A stretch of DNA of 64,000 nucleotides from DASUAS01 sp963750045 (GCA_963750045.1 CAVVPD010000007.1:682001-746000), one strand, 5' to 3'. Counted from the stretch's first letter, positions 53,741 to 63,130 are shown. The notes: generated by a model not told the origin, from the sequence alone. Numbers and translations are program-made.

Positions 53741-55960
53741 GTGCGTCGACTGAAGTTGCCGAAGCCGCACCAGCTCGTGCTCGTCGTCGGCGTGCTCGTA
53801 GCGCTCGGCACGATCGCGTCGGGTATCGCGCCCAGGATCACCGAATGGACCGACAGCTCGACGGTGGCGCGCGAGCCCTTCGGTGGTGTCCCCGACGCGA
53901 TGTACTGGGCGTTCTACACGACCGCCGCGGTGATGCTGCTCGTCTGTGCGTGGCTGGTAAGCCTGCGGGTTCGCAACTACGAGCGCGGCGCGCCCGACGA
54001 TCGGCGCACCACCAAACGCAACCTCCACCGCCGCATGCGCGACTTCCGCTCCGGCGTGTGGATGCAGACCCTGCTGCGCGACCCGGCCGCGGGCCTCATG
54101 CACTCGTGCATCTACTTCGGGTTCCTCTGGCTGTTCATCGCCACGGTCGTGCTGGAGCTCGACCATCAGCTCCCCGACAACCTCAAGTTCCTGCACGGCG
54201 GGGTCTACGAGGGCTACGCCTTCGCCGCAGACCTCGCCGGCGTGGTGTTCGCCGTCGGCATCCTCTGGGCCCTCGCCCGCCGCTACCTCGAGCGTCCCTA
54301 CCGCATCCGCATCAAGACCAAGCCCGAGGACGCGGTGATCCTCCTCACTTTCCTCGTGATCGCGCTCACCGGGTTCCTCACCGAGGCGCTGCGCATCGCC
54401 CAGGTCGGCCGCCCCGACTTCGAGAAGTGGTCCTTCGTCGGGTACCCGCTGTCGTCCTTGTTCGACGGCTGGGCGGCGAGCGGGCTCAACACCGCGCACC
54501 AGTGGCTGTGGGCCATCCACTTCGCCGCGTTCGTCGCCTTCCTGATCATCCTGCCGACCACCAAGTTGCGGCACATGATCACGTCACCGATGAACATGTA
54601 CCTCAGGGACAAGGACCGGCCCAAGGGCGCCATGAAGCCCATGCCGAACCTCATGGAGACCGAGCTCGAGACCTTCGGGGCGGCGACGGTCGAGGACTTC
54701 ACCTGGAAGCAGCTGTTCGACACCGACGCCTGCACGGTGTGCGGTCGCTGCACCTCGGTGTGCCCGGCGCACGCCACGGGCAAGCCGCTCGATCCCCGAG
54801 AGATCGTGCTGAAGGTGGGCGAAGTCATGACCGCGACCGGCGATCCGGTCGTGTCACCGCCGGTGAGCACGGCGCGCGGCATCACCGTGACCGCCGACTC
54901 GGTGTTCGAACGGATCACCTCGGAGGAGCTCTGGAGCTGCACGTCGTGCAAGGCGTGCGACGAGATCTGCCCGGTGAACATCGAGATCCTCGACAAGATC
55001 CTCGACATGCGCCGGTACCTCTCGCTGATGGAGAGCGACTTCCCGGTGGAGCTGGGCAACACGTACCGCTCGATGGAGAACTCGTCGAACGTCTACGGCA
55101 TGAACCAGGGTGAGCGCGGCGACTGGGCCGCGGAGCTCGAGGGTGTCGAGATCGTCGAGGCGGGTTCCGGGCCGCTCGGCCACGAGTACCTCTACTGGAT
55201 CGGCTGCGCGGGTTCCTTCGACGACCGCAACAAGAAGACCAGCCGGGCCGTCGCCAAGTTGCTGCAACGCGCCGGTCTCGACTTCGCCATCCTCGGCCCG
55301 AGCGAGCTGTGCACCGGTGACCCCGCGCGACGCTCCGGCAACGAGTACATCTTCCAGATGCTGGCGATGCAGAACATCGAGTCGCTCGACGGCCTCGGCG
55401 TGCAGAAGATCATCACGCAGTGCCCGCACTGCTTCAACACGCTGAAGAACGAATATCCGCAGCTCGGCGGCAACTACGAAGTGGTGCACCACTCGCAGCT
55501 GCTGAGCCAGCTGGTGGCCGACGGGCGCCTCTCGCTCGCGGGCGCCACGCTCGACGAGCGCGTCACCTACCACGACAGCTGCTACCTGGGCCGTCACAAC
55601 GACGTCTACCTCGCGCCCCGCAACGTGATCGGGCAGCTCGGCGGGATCGACATCGTGGAGATGCCGCGCAACGGCACCCAGGGCATGTGCTGCGGGGCCG
55701 GCGGTGCGCGCATGTGGATGGAGGAGAAGATCGGCAAGAAGGTGAACATCGAGCGCACCGAAGAAGCCCTCGCCACCGGCGCCGAGCGGATCGCGGTCGC
55801 CTGCCCGTTCTGCTACGTGATGATGGACGACGGCGTCAAGGAGAAGGGCCGCGACGAAGACGTCAAGGTCCAGGACATCGCCGAGCTGCTCATCGAGGCC
55901 ATCGAGGCGGGTGAGCACGCGGCCGCGCCGCTCACCGCGGAGTTCCCACCGGGCCTGTAG
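53741..55960 (+). CDS. membrane iron-sulfur oxidoreductase EtfD/FadF-like (heterodisulfide-reductase type)
   Basis: 739 residues. The N-terminal half has about six membrane helices of the NarI/b-type family (QLVLVVGVLVALGTIASG; LWLFIATVVLELDHQL; VILLTFLVIALTGFL). Two ferredoxin-like clusters follow: CTVCGRCTSVCPAH and CTSCKACDEICPVN. Then come two CCG domains (ITQCPHCFNTLKNEYP; GMCCGAGGARMWMEE; ACPFCYVMMDDG). The layout matches mycobacterial EtfD (Rv0338c), which passes electrons from electron-transfer flavoprotein of beta-oxidation to the quinone pool. That fits the many acyl-CoA genes here. GTG 53741 follows a GAAGGG ribosome site; GTG 53726 is possible. Its end overlaps tag by 29 bases. 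Confidence 0.9.
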   Translation: MRRLKLPKPHQLVLVVGVLVALGTIASGIAPRITEWTDSSTVAREPFGGVPDAMYWAFYTTAAVMLLVCAWLVSLRVRNYERGAPDDRRTTKRNLHRRMRDFRSGVWMQTLLRDPAAGLMHSCIYFGFLWLFIATVVLELDHQLPDNLKFLHGGVYEGYAFAADLAGVVFAVGILWALARRYLERPYRIRIKTKPEDAVILLTFLVIALTGFLTEALRIAQVGRPDFEKWSFVGYPLSSLFDGWAASGLNTAHQWLWAIHFAAFVAFLIILPTTKLRHMITSPMNMYLRDKDRPKGAMKPMPNLMETELETFGAATVEDFTWKQLFDTDACTVCGRCTSVCPAHATGKPLDPREIVLKVGEVMTATGDPVVSPPVSTARGITVTADSVFERITSEELWSCTSCKACDEICPVNIEILDKILDMRRYLSLMESDFPVELGNTYRSMENSSNVYGMNQGERGDWAAELEGVEIVEAGSGPLGHEYLYWIGCAGSFDDRNKKTSRAVAKLLQRAGLDFAILGPSELCTGDPARRSGNEYIFQMLAMQNIESLDGLGVQKIITQCPHCFNTLKNEYPQLGGNYEVVHHSQLLSQLVADGRLSLAGATLDERVTYHDSCYLGRHNDVYLAPRNVIGQLGGIDIVEMPRNGTQGMCCGAGGARMWMEEKIGKKVNIERTEEALATGAERIAVACPFCYVMMDDGVKEKGRDEDVKVQDIAELLIEAIEAGEHAAAPLTAEFPPGL

Positions 55961-56522
55961 CCATCCCGTGGCGGAAGCACGAGAGGACGTGGTCGTCGAC
56001 CAGCCCCGCCGCCTGCATGAACGCATACACCGTGGTCGGCCCGACGAACCGGAACCCACGACGCTTGAGGTCCTTGCTCAACGCCGTCGCCTCGTCCGTG
56101 ATCGCGGGAAGCTCCTCGAGGTGGCGGTACGCACCGACGATCGGCGTGCCGCCGACGAACCGCCACACGTAGACACCGAAGGTCCCGAACTCCTCCTGCA
56201 CGCGCTCGATCGCCCGCGCGTTGCTCAGGGTCGACTCGATCTTGCCGCGGTGGCGCACGATCGACGCGTCGACGACCAGGCGATCGACGTCGGCGTCGGC
56301 AAAGCGCGCGACCCGGTCGACATCGAAGCCCGCGAACGCTGCTCGGTACCCGGCACGCTTGGACAGCACGGTGCGCCAGCTGAGCCCCGCCTGCGCGCCC
56401 TCCAACGTCAGGAGCTCGAAGAGCGTGCGATCGTCGTGGGTGGGTACGCCCCACTCGTCGTCGTGATAGGCGACCATGAGCGGGTCGGTTCCGGCCCACT
56501 CGCAACGCGTCGGCTCGGACAT
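55932..56522 (-). CDS. tag: DNA-3-methyladenine glycosylase I
   Basis: 196 residues. Start PTRCEWAGTDPLMVAYHDDEWG gives the first two zinc ligands (Cys of R-C-x-W and His of Y-H-D-x-E-W-G). The C-terminal pair is in DDHVLSCFRH. The substrate pocket region is LTLEGAQAGLSWRTVLSKR. It excises alkylated adenine from DNA. It is convergent with EtfD and lies 19 bases after dcd on the same strand. Confidence 0.95.
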   Translation of the reverse strand: MSEPTRCEWAGTDPLMVAYHDDEWGVPTHDDRTLFELLTLEGAQAGLSWRTVLSKRAGYRAAFAGFDVDRVARFADADVDRLVVDASIVRHRGKIESTLSNARAIERVQEEFGTFGVYVWRFVGGTPIVGAYRHLEELPAITDEATALSKDLKRRGFRFVGPTTVYAFMQAAGLVDDHVLSCFRHGMATGPVGTPR

Positions 56523-56541
56523 CGCGACTCGTCGATCAGCG

Positions 56542-57114
56542 TCAGTCGGGGTCGCGGAAGTTCAGGTAGTAGCGCGAGGGCGTCGGCCCCCGCTGGCCCT
56601 GGTACTTCGAGCCCGTCACTTCGCTGCCGTAGGGATGCTCCGCCGCCGTCGTCATACGGAGGAACGAGATCTGGCCGATCTTCATCCCGGGGTACAGCGC
56701 GATGGGCAGGTTGGCGACGTTCGACAGCTCGAGCGTGAGGTGGCCGTCCCAACCCGCGTCGACGAAGCCCGCGGTGCTGTGGATGAGGAGTCCGAGACGG
56801 CCGAGGCTCGATTTTCCCTCGAGCCGCGCGACGAGGTCGTCCGGCAGCGCCACCCGCTCCAGCGTCGAGCCGAGCACGAACTCCCCGGGATGGAGGATGA
56901 ACGCGCCGTCGTCACCCACCTCGACCAGTTCGGTGAGGTCCTCCTGGTGCTGCTTGGGGTCGATGTACGGCGTCGTGTCGTTCCGGAACACGCGGAAGTA
57001 GCGGTCGACGTGGAGGTCGACCGACGACGGCTGGATCGCGTCGTCCCCGAGCGGGTCGATGACGATGCGGCCGGCCGTGAGCTCCTCGCGAAGGGTGACG
57101 TCGGACAGGATCAC
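56542..57114 (-). CDS. dcd: dCTP deaminase, probably dUMP-forming
   Basis: 190 residues. It shows VILSDVTLREELTAGRIVIDPLG, the conserved PSSVDLHV, HPGEFVLGSTLERVALPDDLVARLEGKSS-like block, and HSTAGFVDAGWDGHLTLEL with the catalytic Glu/Ala region. It ends with TGSKYQGQRGPTPSRYY. The S-K-Y-Q-G-Q-x-G-P-T end and length are those of the actinobacterial enzyme that both deaminates and hydrolyses dCTP to dUMP. The GTG start is seven bases after a TAGGCT box. It feeds thymidylate synthesis. Confidence 0.95.
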   Translation of the reverse strand: MILSDVTLREELTAGRIVIDPLGDDAIQPSSVDLHVDRYFRVFRNDTTPYIDPKQHQEDLTELVEVGDDGAFILHPGEFVLGSTLERVALPDDLVARLEGKSSLGRLGLLIHSTAGFVDAGWDGHLTLELSNVANLPIALYPGMKIGQISFLRMTTAAEHPYGSEVTGSKYQGQRGPTPSRYYLNFRDPD

Positions 57115-57121
57115 GGCGGGG

Positions 57122-57127
57122 AGCCTA
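57122..57127 (-). promoter_or_regulatory. -10 element, probable leaderless promoter of dcd
   Basis: Read on the minus strand, TAGGCT is followed by seven bases and GTG 57114. It lies just inside the short gap after the AIM24 gene. Confidence 0.5.
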
Positions 57128-57136
57128 CCGGCGACG

Positions 57137-57883
57137 TCAGTCGCCCCCGCCGAGGTTGAGCGAGAAGCCCTTGCCCGATCCGCCGTCACCCGAGTCCGTG
57201 GAGAGATAGGGCGCCAGCGCGGCGGCGAGGTTCGGCAGCGGCATGGTCTGCAACCACACCTTGCCGGGGCCGGTGAGCTTGGCGAGGAACAGCGCGTCCG
57301 CACCGAAGAGGACGTTCTTGATCCCCTTGATCCGTTCGAGCTCGAACGCCATGCCTGCCTCGAACATCCCGACGTGCCCCGGGTGCACCTGGATGACCTC
57401 GCCGGCCGCGAGGTCGTAGTCGACGATCTCGCCGTCGAGCTCGATCCACGCCGGACCGTCGCCCGACACCTTCTGGAGGATGAACCCGGCGCCACCGAAG
57501 AGCCCGGCGCTGAACTTCTGCTGGAAGCCGATCTCGAGGTTCACGCCGGGCAGGCCGCAGAGGTAGCCGCCCCGGTGGACCATGTAGGTCTTGTCCGCCG
57601 ACACCTCGATGGGCAGGATCTGGCCCGGGACCTTGGTCGCGAACGCCACCATGCCCGGGCCGCCGTTGGCGGTGTACTCGGTCATGAAGAGGCTCCCCCC
57701 TGCGACCGCCCGCTTCACCGCGCCGAACACGCCCTTGGCGCCGGCCTTGCCGCCTGCCGCGGTGTGCAGCTCGATGGGGCCGGTCATCCAGGACAGCTCA
57801 CCACCCTGGGCCACGATCGACTCACCCGCCCCGAGCTGCATCTCGAGCACGGGCATCGTCGTCCCGATCACCTTGTGGTCCAT
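57137..57883 (-). CDS. AIM24 / TIGR00266-family protein
   Basis: 248 residues of a double-stranded beta-helix: MPVLEMQLGAGESIVAQGGE, MTGPIELHTAAGGKAG, SLFMTEYTANGGPG, then YLCGLPGVNLEIGFQQKFSAGLFGG and IKGIKNVLFGADALFLAKLTGPG. The family is widespread and poorly understood, with a mitochondrial member (Aim24) involved in membrane organisation. A consensus AGGAGG precedes ATG 57883, and the ATG shares one base with the TauD stop. It is the last gene of the 63.1-57.1 kb operon. Confidence 0.88.
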   Translation of the reverse strand: MDHKVIGTTMPVLEMQLGAGESIVAQGGELSWMTGPIELHTAAGGKAGAKGVFGAVKRAVAGGSLFMTEYTANGGPGMVAFATKVPGQILPIEVSADKTYMVHRGGYLCGLPGVNLEIGFQQKFSAGLFGGAGFILQKVSGDGPAWIELDGEIVDYDLAAGEVIQVHPGHVGMFEAGMAFELERIKGIKNVLFGADALFLAKLTGPGKVWLQTMPLPNLAAALAPYLSTDSGDGGSGKGFSLNLGGGD

Positions 57884-58776
57884 CAACCTGCCTCCTGTCG
57901 GACGTGACGGATGACGTGGTGGAAGAACGGGCGGGCGCCCTCGACGGTGCACCGACGCATGACCCGGTGCTGTGGGAAGTGGTCGGAGAGCGCGCGGTGG
58001 TTGGTGCTCGCCTCGTCCCACACCGCGAGGTCGTAGGTCTGCCATCGCCAGCGGACGCAGAAGTTGGGGTTCTCGACGTGATGGTTCAGGTAGCCCAGCA
58101 ACGCGTCGCTCTCGTCGCGGTGCATGCCCACGATCTGATCCATGAAGCGGCCCGACACCCAGAGGGCGCGCCGCCCGGTGACCGGGTGGGTGCGCACGAG
58201 CGGGTGCTCCACCGGCGGGAACTCACGGTCGACGCGGTCGGCGATCTCCGCGCCCACCGTCCGTTCGATGCGCTCGTGGAAGTCCGCCCCCGCGTGGTGG
58301 CGGACGACCAGCCCGGCACAGACGTGTTGCATGACGGGTGAGAGCGCGTCGTACGCCGCGAACAGGCTCGACCACATGGTGTCGCCACCCACCGGCGGGA
58401 TGAGGCGCGCGTTCAGCACCGCGTACGCGGGCGGTTCGGCCACCCAGCTGACATCGGTGTGCCAGCCGTCGGCGTCGGGCGGGCTGTCGGCGGTGTCCTC
58501 GATGACCGAGGCGAGCCGGTCCTGCCCGAGCATGCGGGTGAGTGCGTACGGGGCCACCGTCCCCAAGTGCGATGCGAACGCGATCTGCTCCTCTTCGGTG
58601 AGGTCCTGCTCGCGGAAGAACAGCACGGAGTGCTCGTGCAACGCGTCGCGCACGAGCGCGAGGTCGGTCGGACCGAGCGGACGCGTGAGGTCGAGGCCGT
58701 CGACCTGCGCACCGATCGCACCGCCGATGCACGTGACCGTGGGGGTGGTCACCAGATGGTTCAAGGGCGTGGCCAT
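57883..58776 (-). CDS. TauD/TfdA-family Fe(II)/2-oxoglutarate dioxygenase
   Basis: 297 residues. The iron motif H-x-D is at H106 and D108 (DGWHTDVSW). The distal His is in STNHRALSDHFP, and the 2-oxoglutarate Arg is probably in HRVMRRCTVEG. Other family blocks are LFFREQDLTEEEQIAFASHLG and HPLVRTHPVTGRRALWVS. It would hydroxylate a substrate, leading to C-S, C-O or C-N cleavage in known members. It overlaps the enoyl-CoA hydratase gene by 16 bases. Substrate unknown; taurine use is not implied. Confidence 0.92.
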   Translation of the reverse strand: MATPLNHLVTTPTVTCIGGAIGAQVDGLDLTRPLGPTDLALVRDALHEHSVLFFREQDLTEEEQIAFASHLGTVAPYALTRMLGQDRLASVIEDTADSPPDADGWHTDVSWVAEPPAYAVLNARLIPPVGGDTMWSSLFAAYDALSPVMQHVCAGLVVRHHAGADFHERIERTVGAEIADRVDREFPPVEHPLVRTHPVTGRRALWVSGRFMDQIVGMHRDESDALLGYLNHHVENPNFCVRWRWQTYDLAVWDEASTNHRALSDHFPQHRVMRRCTVEGARPFFHHVIRHVRQEAG

Positions 58777-59531
58777 GCGGCAGCTCGTTTCTCGACGAAG
58801 GCACCCATGCCCTCGGCCATCTCGGCCGAGAGCCCGGGGACCATGAACAGGGCGACATCACCGGGCCGGAGCCCAGCGTTGAGGTCGCGCTTGATCGTGG
58901 CACGCGCGACGGGCCCGGTGCTGCGAATCTGCTCCAGCACCCACTCGGTGCGGGCGTCGAGCTCGTCGTGGGGCACCACCTCACCGACGAGTCCCATCGC
59001 ACCTGCCGCGGCCGCGTCGATCTCGGCGGCGGTGAAGAACAGGTACCTCGCCCGGGAGAGGCCGACGACATCGACCAGGCGGGCCGACATGAACGGATCG
59101 GGCAGGCCGCGCAGCAGCTCCGGCACGCGGAAGCGCGCACGGTCGGACGCGATCGTCACGTCGCAGTGCAACGCGAGGTCGAGACCCCCGGCATGGCAGA
59201 CGCCGTTGATCTTGGCCACCCACAGCTTGCGGCAGCGCTCGATGTGGCGGAAGGGGAAGTGGTCGGTGCCGTCCCACTCGGAGGCCAGACCCTCCGGATC
59301 CTCGGCCTGACCGGCGAGGTCGCCGCCTGCACCGAACCAGTCGCCCGTGCCGGTCAGGCACACCGCGTCGAGCTCGGGCTGGCGGTCGGCCCAGATCGCG
59401 GCTCGCTTCAGGCCCCGGTACATGTCCTGGGTGAACGCGTTGCGCCGCTCGACCCGGTCGACCCGAACGTGGAGGACACGGTCGGCGACGTGCGTGACGA
59501 GGTGGCGACTCCCGAGGTCAGGCGCGCTCAC
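58761..59531 (-). CDS. enoyl-CoA hydratase/isomerase family protein
   Basis: 256 residues of crotonase fold. The first oxyanion segment is GTGDWFGAGGDLAGQ and the second is VAKINGVCHAGGLDLALHCDVTIAS. The catalytic-Glu position of hydratases lies near FRVPELLRGLPDPF. It acts on an acyl-CoA, presumably one generated by the double CoA-transferase at 60707. GTG 59531 overlaps the amidohydrolase stop. Confidence 0.9.
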   Translation of the reverse strand: MSAPDLGSRHLVTHVADRVLHVRVDRVERRNAFTQDMYRGLKRAAIWADRQPELDAVCLTGTGDWFGAGGDLAGQAEDPEGLASEWDGTDHFPFRHIERCRKLWVAKINGVCHAGGLDLALHCDVTIASDRARFRVPELLRGLPDPFMSARLVDVVGLSRARYLFFTAAEIDAAAAGAMGLVGEVVPHDELDARTEWVLEQIRSTGPVARATIKRDLNAGLRPGDVALFMVPGLSAEMAEGMGAFVEKRAAAWPRP

Positions 59532-60697
59532 GGGACCTGGTACACCGCGGCGGCGTTGTCGTGCAGCACCTTGGCGGCCACGTCGCCGGGAACCCGGGTG
59601 AGCAGGTCCTGTGCGTAGTCGCGCGGGCGGCGTCCCGGCGTGCGGGGGCCCGGGTGCTGGCAGGTCGGGTGCGGGTAGTCGCTCTCGAACAGGATGTTGT
59701 CGGGGTACTGGCGGATGGCGTCAAGCGCGACCTGCTGCTCGAACCAGAAGCACCCGTAGATCTGGCGACGGAAGTACTCGCTCGGCAGCAGGTCGTACTC
59801 CGGGTGCTCGTCGCGCACGCCCCCGTTGCGCCACTGCCAGTCGAACGTCTCGAGCGCGGCCGGGATCCACCCGACGCCGGACTCGACCGAGACCAGCTTC
59901 AGGTCGGGGAAGCGATGGCACACCCCGCCGAAGACGAGATCGCCGATGCTGCGGAGGTTGTCGAGAAAGATGAACGACGACACCTTGGCGAAGTTCGTCA
60001 TCCAGCCCATGTCGGCGGCATCGCCGAACTGCGTGCCCATCGACCCACCTCCCACGTGGAAGCTCACCGACACTCCGGCCTCCTGGGCCGCCGCCCACAC
60101 CGGATCCCAGTGCTTGTGGGCGAGCGGCGGTTGGCCATAGTCCTGGGGCTGGTTGCAGAAGTTCACCGCGCGATGACCGAGCTCGATCCCGTGGTGCAAT
60201 TCGGCGATAGCGAGATCGACGTCCCAGAACGGCAACGCGGTGACCGCGAGCAACCGTTCGGGATCGGCGCTGCACCAGTCGGCGAGAAAGTCGTTGTAGG
60301 CCCGTACGCACCGCGCGACGAGCTCGCGATCGCCGAGGCGGAGGAAGTAGCCGTTCCCGAAGCCGCCGACGTTGGGATAGAGCACCTGCGCACGGATGCC
60401 CTGCTCGTCGAGGAAGCCCAGGCGGGCGTCGGCGTCGTACATCGCCCGCGGGATCTCGTCGAAGGTCTTGGGGATCGACACGGGCATGACACCGTCGAAC
60501 CCGGCCATGGAGTAATAGCCGGGATGCCCGAGGCGCTCCCCGGCCGCCATCCAGACGTCGTTGCCGTCGATGCGCTCGACGTGGGGCACCTCGTCGTGCA
60601 ACGCGGCCGGCACGCGCGCCGTCCACACGTCGGGCGGCTCGGTGAGATGCGTGTCGACGTCGATGACGGCAACGCGGTCGAAGAGGTCGGTGGCCAT
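59528..60697 (-). CDS. amidohydrolase family 2 (ACMSD-like) metal-dependent hydrolase
   Basis: 389 residues. The metal motif VIDVDTHLTEPPDVW is at the N-terminus, VESGVGWIPAALETFDWQW is in the barrel, and ESDYPHPTCQHPGP lies near the end, followed by NAAAVYQV. An AAGGGAG ribosome site precedes the ATG. It is the third amidohydrolase-2 gene in this window. It lies 9 bases after the CoA-transferase and overlaps the hydratase, so it is an integral operon member. Confidence 0.88.
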   Translation of the reverse strand: MATDLFDRVAVIDVDTHLTEPPDVWTARVPAALHDEVPHVERIDGNDVWMAAGERLGHPGYYSMAGFDGVMPVSIPKTFDEIPRAMYDADARLGFLDEQGIRAQVLYPNVGGFGNGYFLRLGDRELVARCVRAYNDFLADWCSADPERLLAVTALPFWDVDLAIAELHHGIELGHRAVNFCNQPQDYGQPPLAHKHWDPVWAAAQEAGVSVSFHVGGGSMGTQFGDAADMGWMTNFAKVSSFIFLDNLRSIGDLVFGGVCHRFPDLKLVSVESGVGWIPAALETFDWQWRNGGVRDEHPEYDLLPSEYFRRQIYGCFWFEQQVALDAIRQYPDNILFESDYPHPTCQHPGPRTPGRRPRDYAQDLLTRVPGDVAAKVLHDNAAAVYQVP

Positions 60698-60706
60698 GTT
60701 CTCCCT

Positions 60707-63091
60707 TTACAGACCGAGCGGTCGGGTCCCGATCATGTCGGTGGCTTCGAGCCCGGCGATCTCCTCGTCCGAGCAACCGAGCGCGAGGAGGATCTCGCGG
60801 TTGTCCCGGCCCAGTGTCGGCGCCGCGCTGCGGAGCCAGTGGTCGACGCCGGCGAAGCGGAACGGCACCGACGGGTGGGCACGGACGCCGATCACTGGGT
60901 GGTCGGGGTACTCGTAGTACCCGCGGGCGACGAACTGCGGGTGCTCCGACGTGAGCCGGGCGTCGACCGCGGGCGCGGCTGGGACCCCGGCCGAGACGAG
61001 CAGCTCGACGGCCTTGTCGAGGTCGGTCTCGGCCGCCCACGCCCCGAGCTTCTCGTCGAGGAGATCGTGGGCGGCCCGCCTCCCCACGTGGGTCTGCAGC
61101 GCAGGGTCGGTCGCCCAGTCCGGGCGCCCGAGCGCCTCGACCAGTGCCGACCACTGCTCGTCCGTCGCGACCGAGAGCACGAGCCAACGCTCCGGGGTGT
61201 CGGTCGCGTAGACGCCCTGCGGCGCGGCCCACGGGCTGCGACTGCCTTCGCGCGAGAGCGCGTTGCCGTACGCCGTCCATTCGACGATGAGCTCGGCCGA
61301 GATGTTGAGTGCGGCTTCGAACATGGTCGACTCCACCAGCGAGCCGACCCCGGTGCGATCACGGAGCTCGAGCGCGACCAGCGCGCCGACGACGGCGTGC
61401 ATGCCGCCGTTCGGGTCACACGGGCCGCGCTGGATGCGGGGCTGGTCGTCGACGTGACCGGTGAGCCAGGCCAGCCCGGTGACCTGCTCCATCGTCTGCG
61501 CGAACCCTGGCCGGTCGCGCCACGGGCCGTCGAGCCCGAACGCGGGCATGCGCACCATCACCGCGCGCGGGTTGGCCGCGTGCACGACATCCCACCCGAG
61601 GTCGAACTGCTCGATCACGCGAGGCGTGTAGTTCTCGACGACGATGTCGGACTGCTCGATCAGCCGCAGCGCGAGCTCGCGTCCCTCGGGTCGCGCCAGG
61701 TCCAGGGTGAGATCGCGCTTGTTGGTGTTCGAGGTGAGGAACAGCGCGCTGTACTCCCACCAGTTGTCGCGATCCACGCTGACACCACTGGTGTAGCGCA
61801 TCCCGTCGGCGCGTGTGACCGACTCCACGTGGACGACATCGGCCCCGAGCGCGGCGAGCATCGCCGACGCCGAGGGCCCCGCCCACCACGCGGTGAGGTC
61901 GACCACCTTGACGCCCGCGAGAGGCAGCTCGCCGGCGCGGGACGCGGGGGGCTTGGGTGGTCGCGCGACCACCGTGCCGGTGTGCTCACCCAGACGGGGC
62001 GCGGGGCGTGGCGGCGGCGACACCTCGCCGTCGATCTTCCACGGGCGGCGCGGCACCCGGAACGTGCCGGTCGGATCGTCCACCAGCGAGCGGCGGGCGA
62101 TCGCCTGTTCGAACGCGGCGACGGCCGGCCCGTCCGACACCGGGGCCACTGGGATCCGCAGCTCGGCCGCGAGCGCCACGACCTCTGCCGTCGTGTGCTT
62201 CGTCGTCCATTCGTGGATGATCCCGTTCCACTCCTCCCAGTTCATGATGCGAGCGCTGATGGGGGCCCAGAACCCCTCCTCGATGAGGTCGGGGCGCTCG
62301 ATCATCAACAGGAAGCTGTCGAATTGCGTGCGGGTGTTGGTGTTGAAGCCGACGTATCCGTCCGAGGTGGGTTCGATCGACGGCGTCTCGAAGCTGCGCC
62401 CCGGGCTCCCCGGATTCGGGCGACCCCGCAGCGAGTCCATGAGGTCGGCGGCGGTCGTGCCGGTGGTGTTCGCGACCTCCGCCATCGAGAGGTCGACGAG
62501 CTCACCCGGTCCGCCGTGGCGGACGACCCGGGTCGCCGCCAACGCGGCGACCGCGGCGTAGAGGCCGCTGACCCACTCCATCGTGCGCCCGCCGGCCTGC
62601 ACCGGCTCGCGGCTCGGATGCCCGCGCACGGCGAGCGCGCCGCTCTCGGCCTGGAGGGTGATCTCGGTATACGGACGGTTGGCGTACGGACCCTGCAGGC
62701 CGTACGGCGTGATCGCCACCACGACGAGCTGGGCGAAGCGCGCGGCCAGAGCCGTGGGATCGGCACCGAGTCCCTGCCCGTCCGTGATCAGGACGTCGGC
62801 CCCAGCGAGCAGCTCGGCGAGGTCGTCGTCGAACCCGGCTCCGTGCCCGGCCGACGAAGGCACGCTGACGATCGAGCGGTGGCCGAAATGGAGGAACTGG
62901 AACAGCGCGCCGTCGGTGCCCCCCGGGGCCCCGGACCAGTAGCCGCTGTTGGTCCACCTGCGCAGCGGATCGCCCTCGGGCGACTCGACCTTGATCACGT
63001 CGGCGCCGGCGTCGCCCAGCAGCTTCGCGCAGTACGCGCCCGGGATCCCCGAGGAGAAGTCGACCACCTGCAGATCCGTGAGCAGATCCAT
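60707..63091 (-). CDS. tandem CaiB/BaiF-type CoA-transferase fusion
   Basis: 794 residues made of two family III CoA-transferase domains in one chain. Domain 1 starts LQVVDFSSGIPGAYCAKLLGDAGADVIKVE and has VDLSMAEVAN. Domain 2 starts at about residue 395 with GVKVVDLTAWWAGPSASAMLAALGADVVHVE and has VESTMFEAALN. Each has Glu at the position where the CoA-linked acid is expected. Family III enzymes normally form interlocked homodimers, so a fused pair may act as an internal heterodimer. TAGGTT six bases before the ATG suggests a leaderless promoter. It is first gene of the operon and is intact. Confidence 0.92.
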   Translation of the reverse strand: MDLLTDLQVVDFSSGIPGAYCAKLLGDAGADVIKVESPEGDPLRRWTNSGYWSGAPGGTDGALFQFLHFGHRSIVSVPSSAGHGAGFDDDLAELLAGADVLITDGQGLGADPTALAARFAQLVVVAITPYGLQGPYANRPYTEITLQAESGALAVRGHPSREPVQAGGRTMEWVSGLYAAVAALAATRVVRHGGPGELVDLSMAEVANTTGTTAADLMDSLRGRPNPGSPGRSFETPSIEPTSDGYVGFNTNTRTQFDSFLLMIERPDLIEEGFWAPISARIMNWEEWNGIIHEWTTKHTTAEVVALAAELRIPVAPVSDGPAVAAFEQAIARRSLVDDPTGTFRVPRRPWKIDGEVSPPPRPAPRLGEHTGTVVARPPKPPASRAGELPLAGVKVVDLTAWWAGPSASAMLAALGADVVHVESVTRADGMRYTSGVSVDRDNWWEYSALFLTSNTNKRDLTLDLARPEGRELALRLIEQSDIVVENYTPRVIEQFDLGWDVVHAANPRAVMVRMPAFGLDGPWRDRPGFAQTMEQVTGLAWLTGHVDDQPRIQRGPCDPNGGMHAVVGALVALELRDRTGVGSLVESTMFEAALNISAELIVEWTAYGNALSREGSRSPWAAPQGVYATDTPERWLVLSVATDEQWSALVEALGRPDWATDPALQTHVGRRAAHDLLDEKLGAWAAETDLDKAVELLVSAGVPAAPAVDARLTSEHPQFVARGYYEYPDHPVIGVRAHPSVPFRFAGVDHWLRSAAPTLGRDNREILLALGCSDEEIAGLEATDMIGTRPLGL

Positions 63092-63097
63092 GACGCC

Positions 63098-63103
63098 AAC
63101 CTA
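63098..63103 (-). promoter_or_regulatory. -10 element, probable leaderless promoter of the tandem CoA-transferase operon
   Basis: On the minus strand TAGGTT is followed by six bases and ATG 63091. Confidence 0.5.
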
Positions 63104-63130
63104 CCTGCCTCGGGGATCGGTCCGCCTCGG

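Noticed and set aside
57883..58776. Taurine dioxygenase as specific function
   Set aside because: Family motifs support only an Fe/2-oxoglutarate dioxygenase. No taurine transport or sulfonate genes are nearby.
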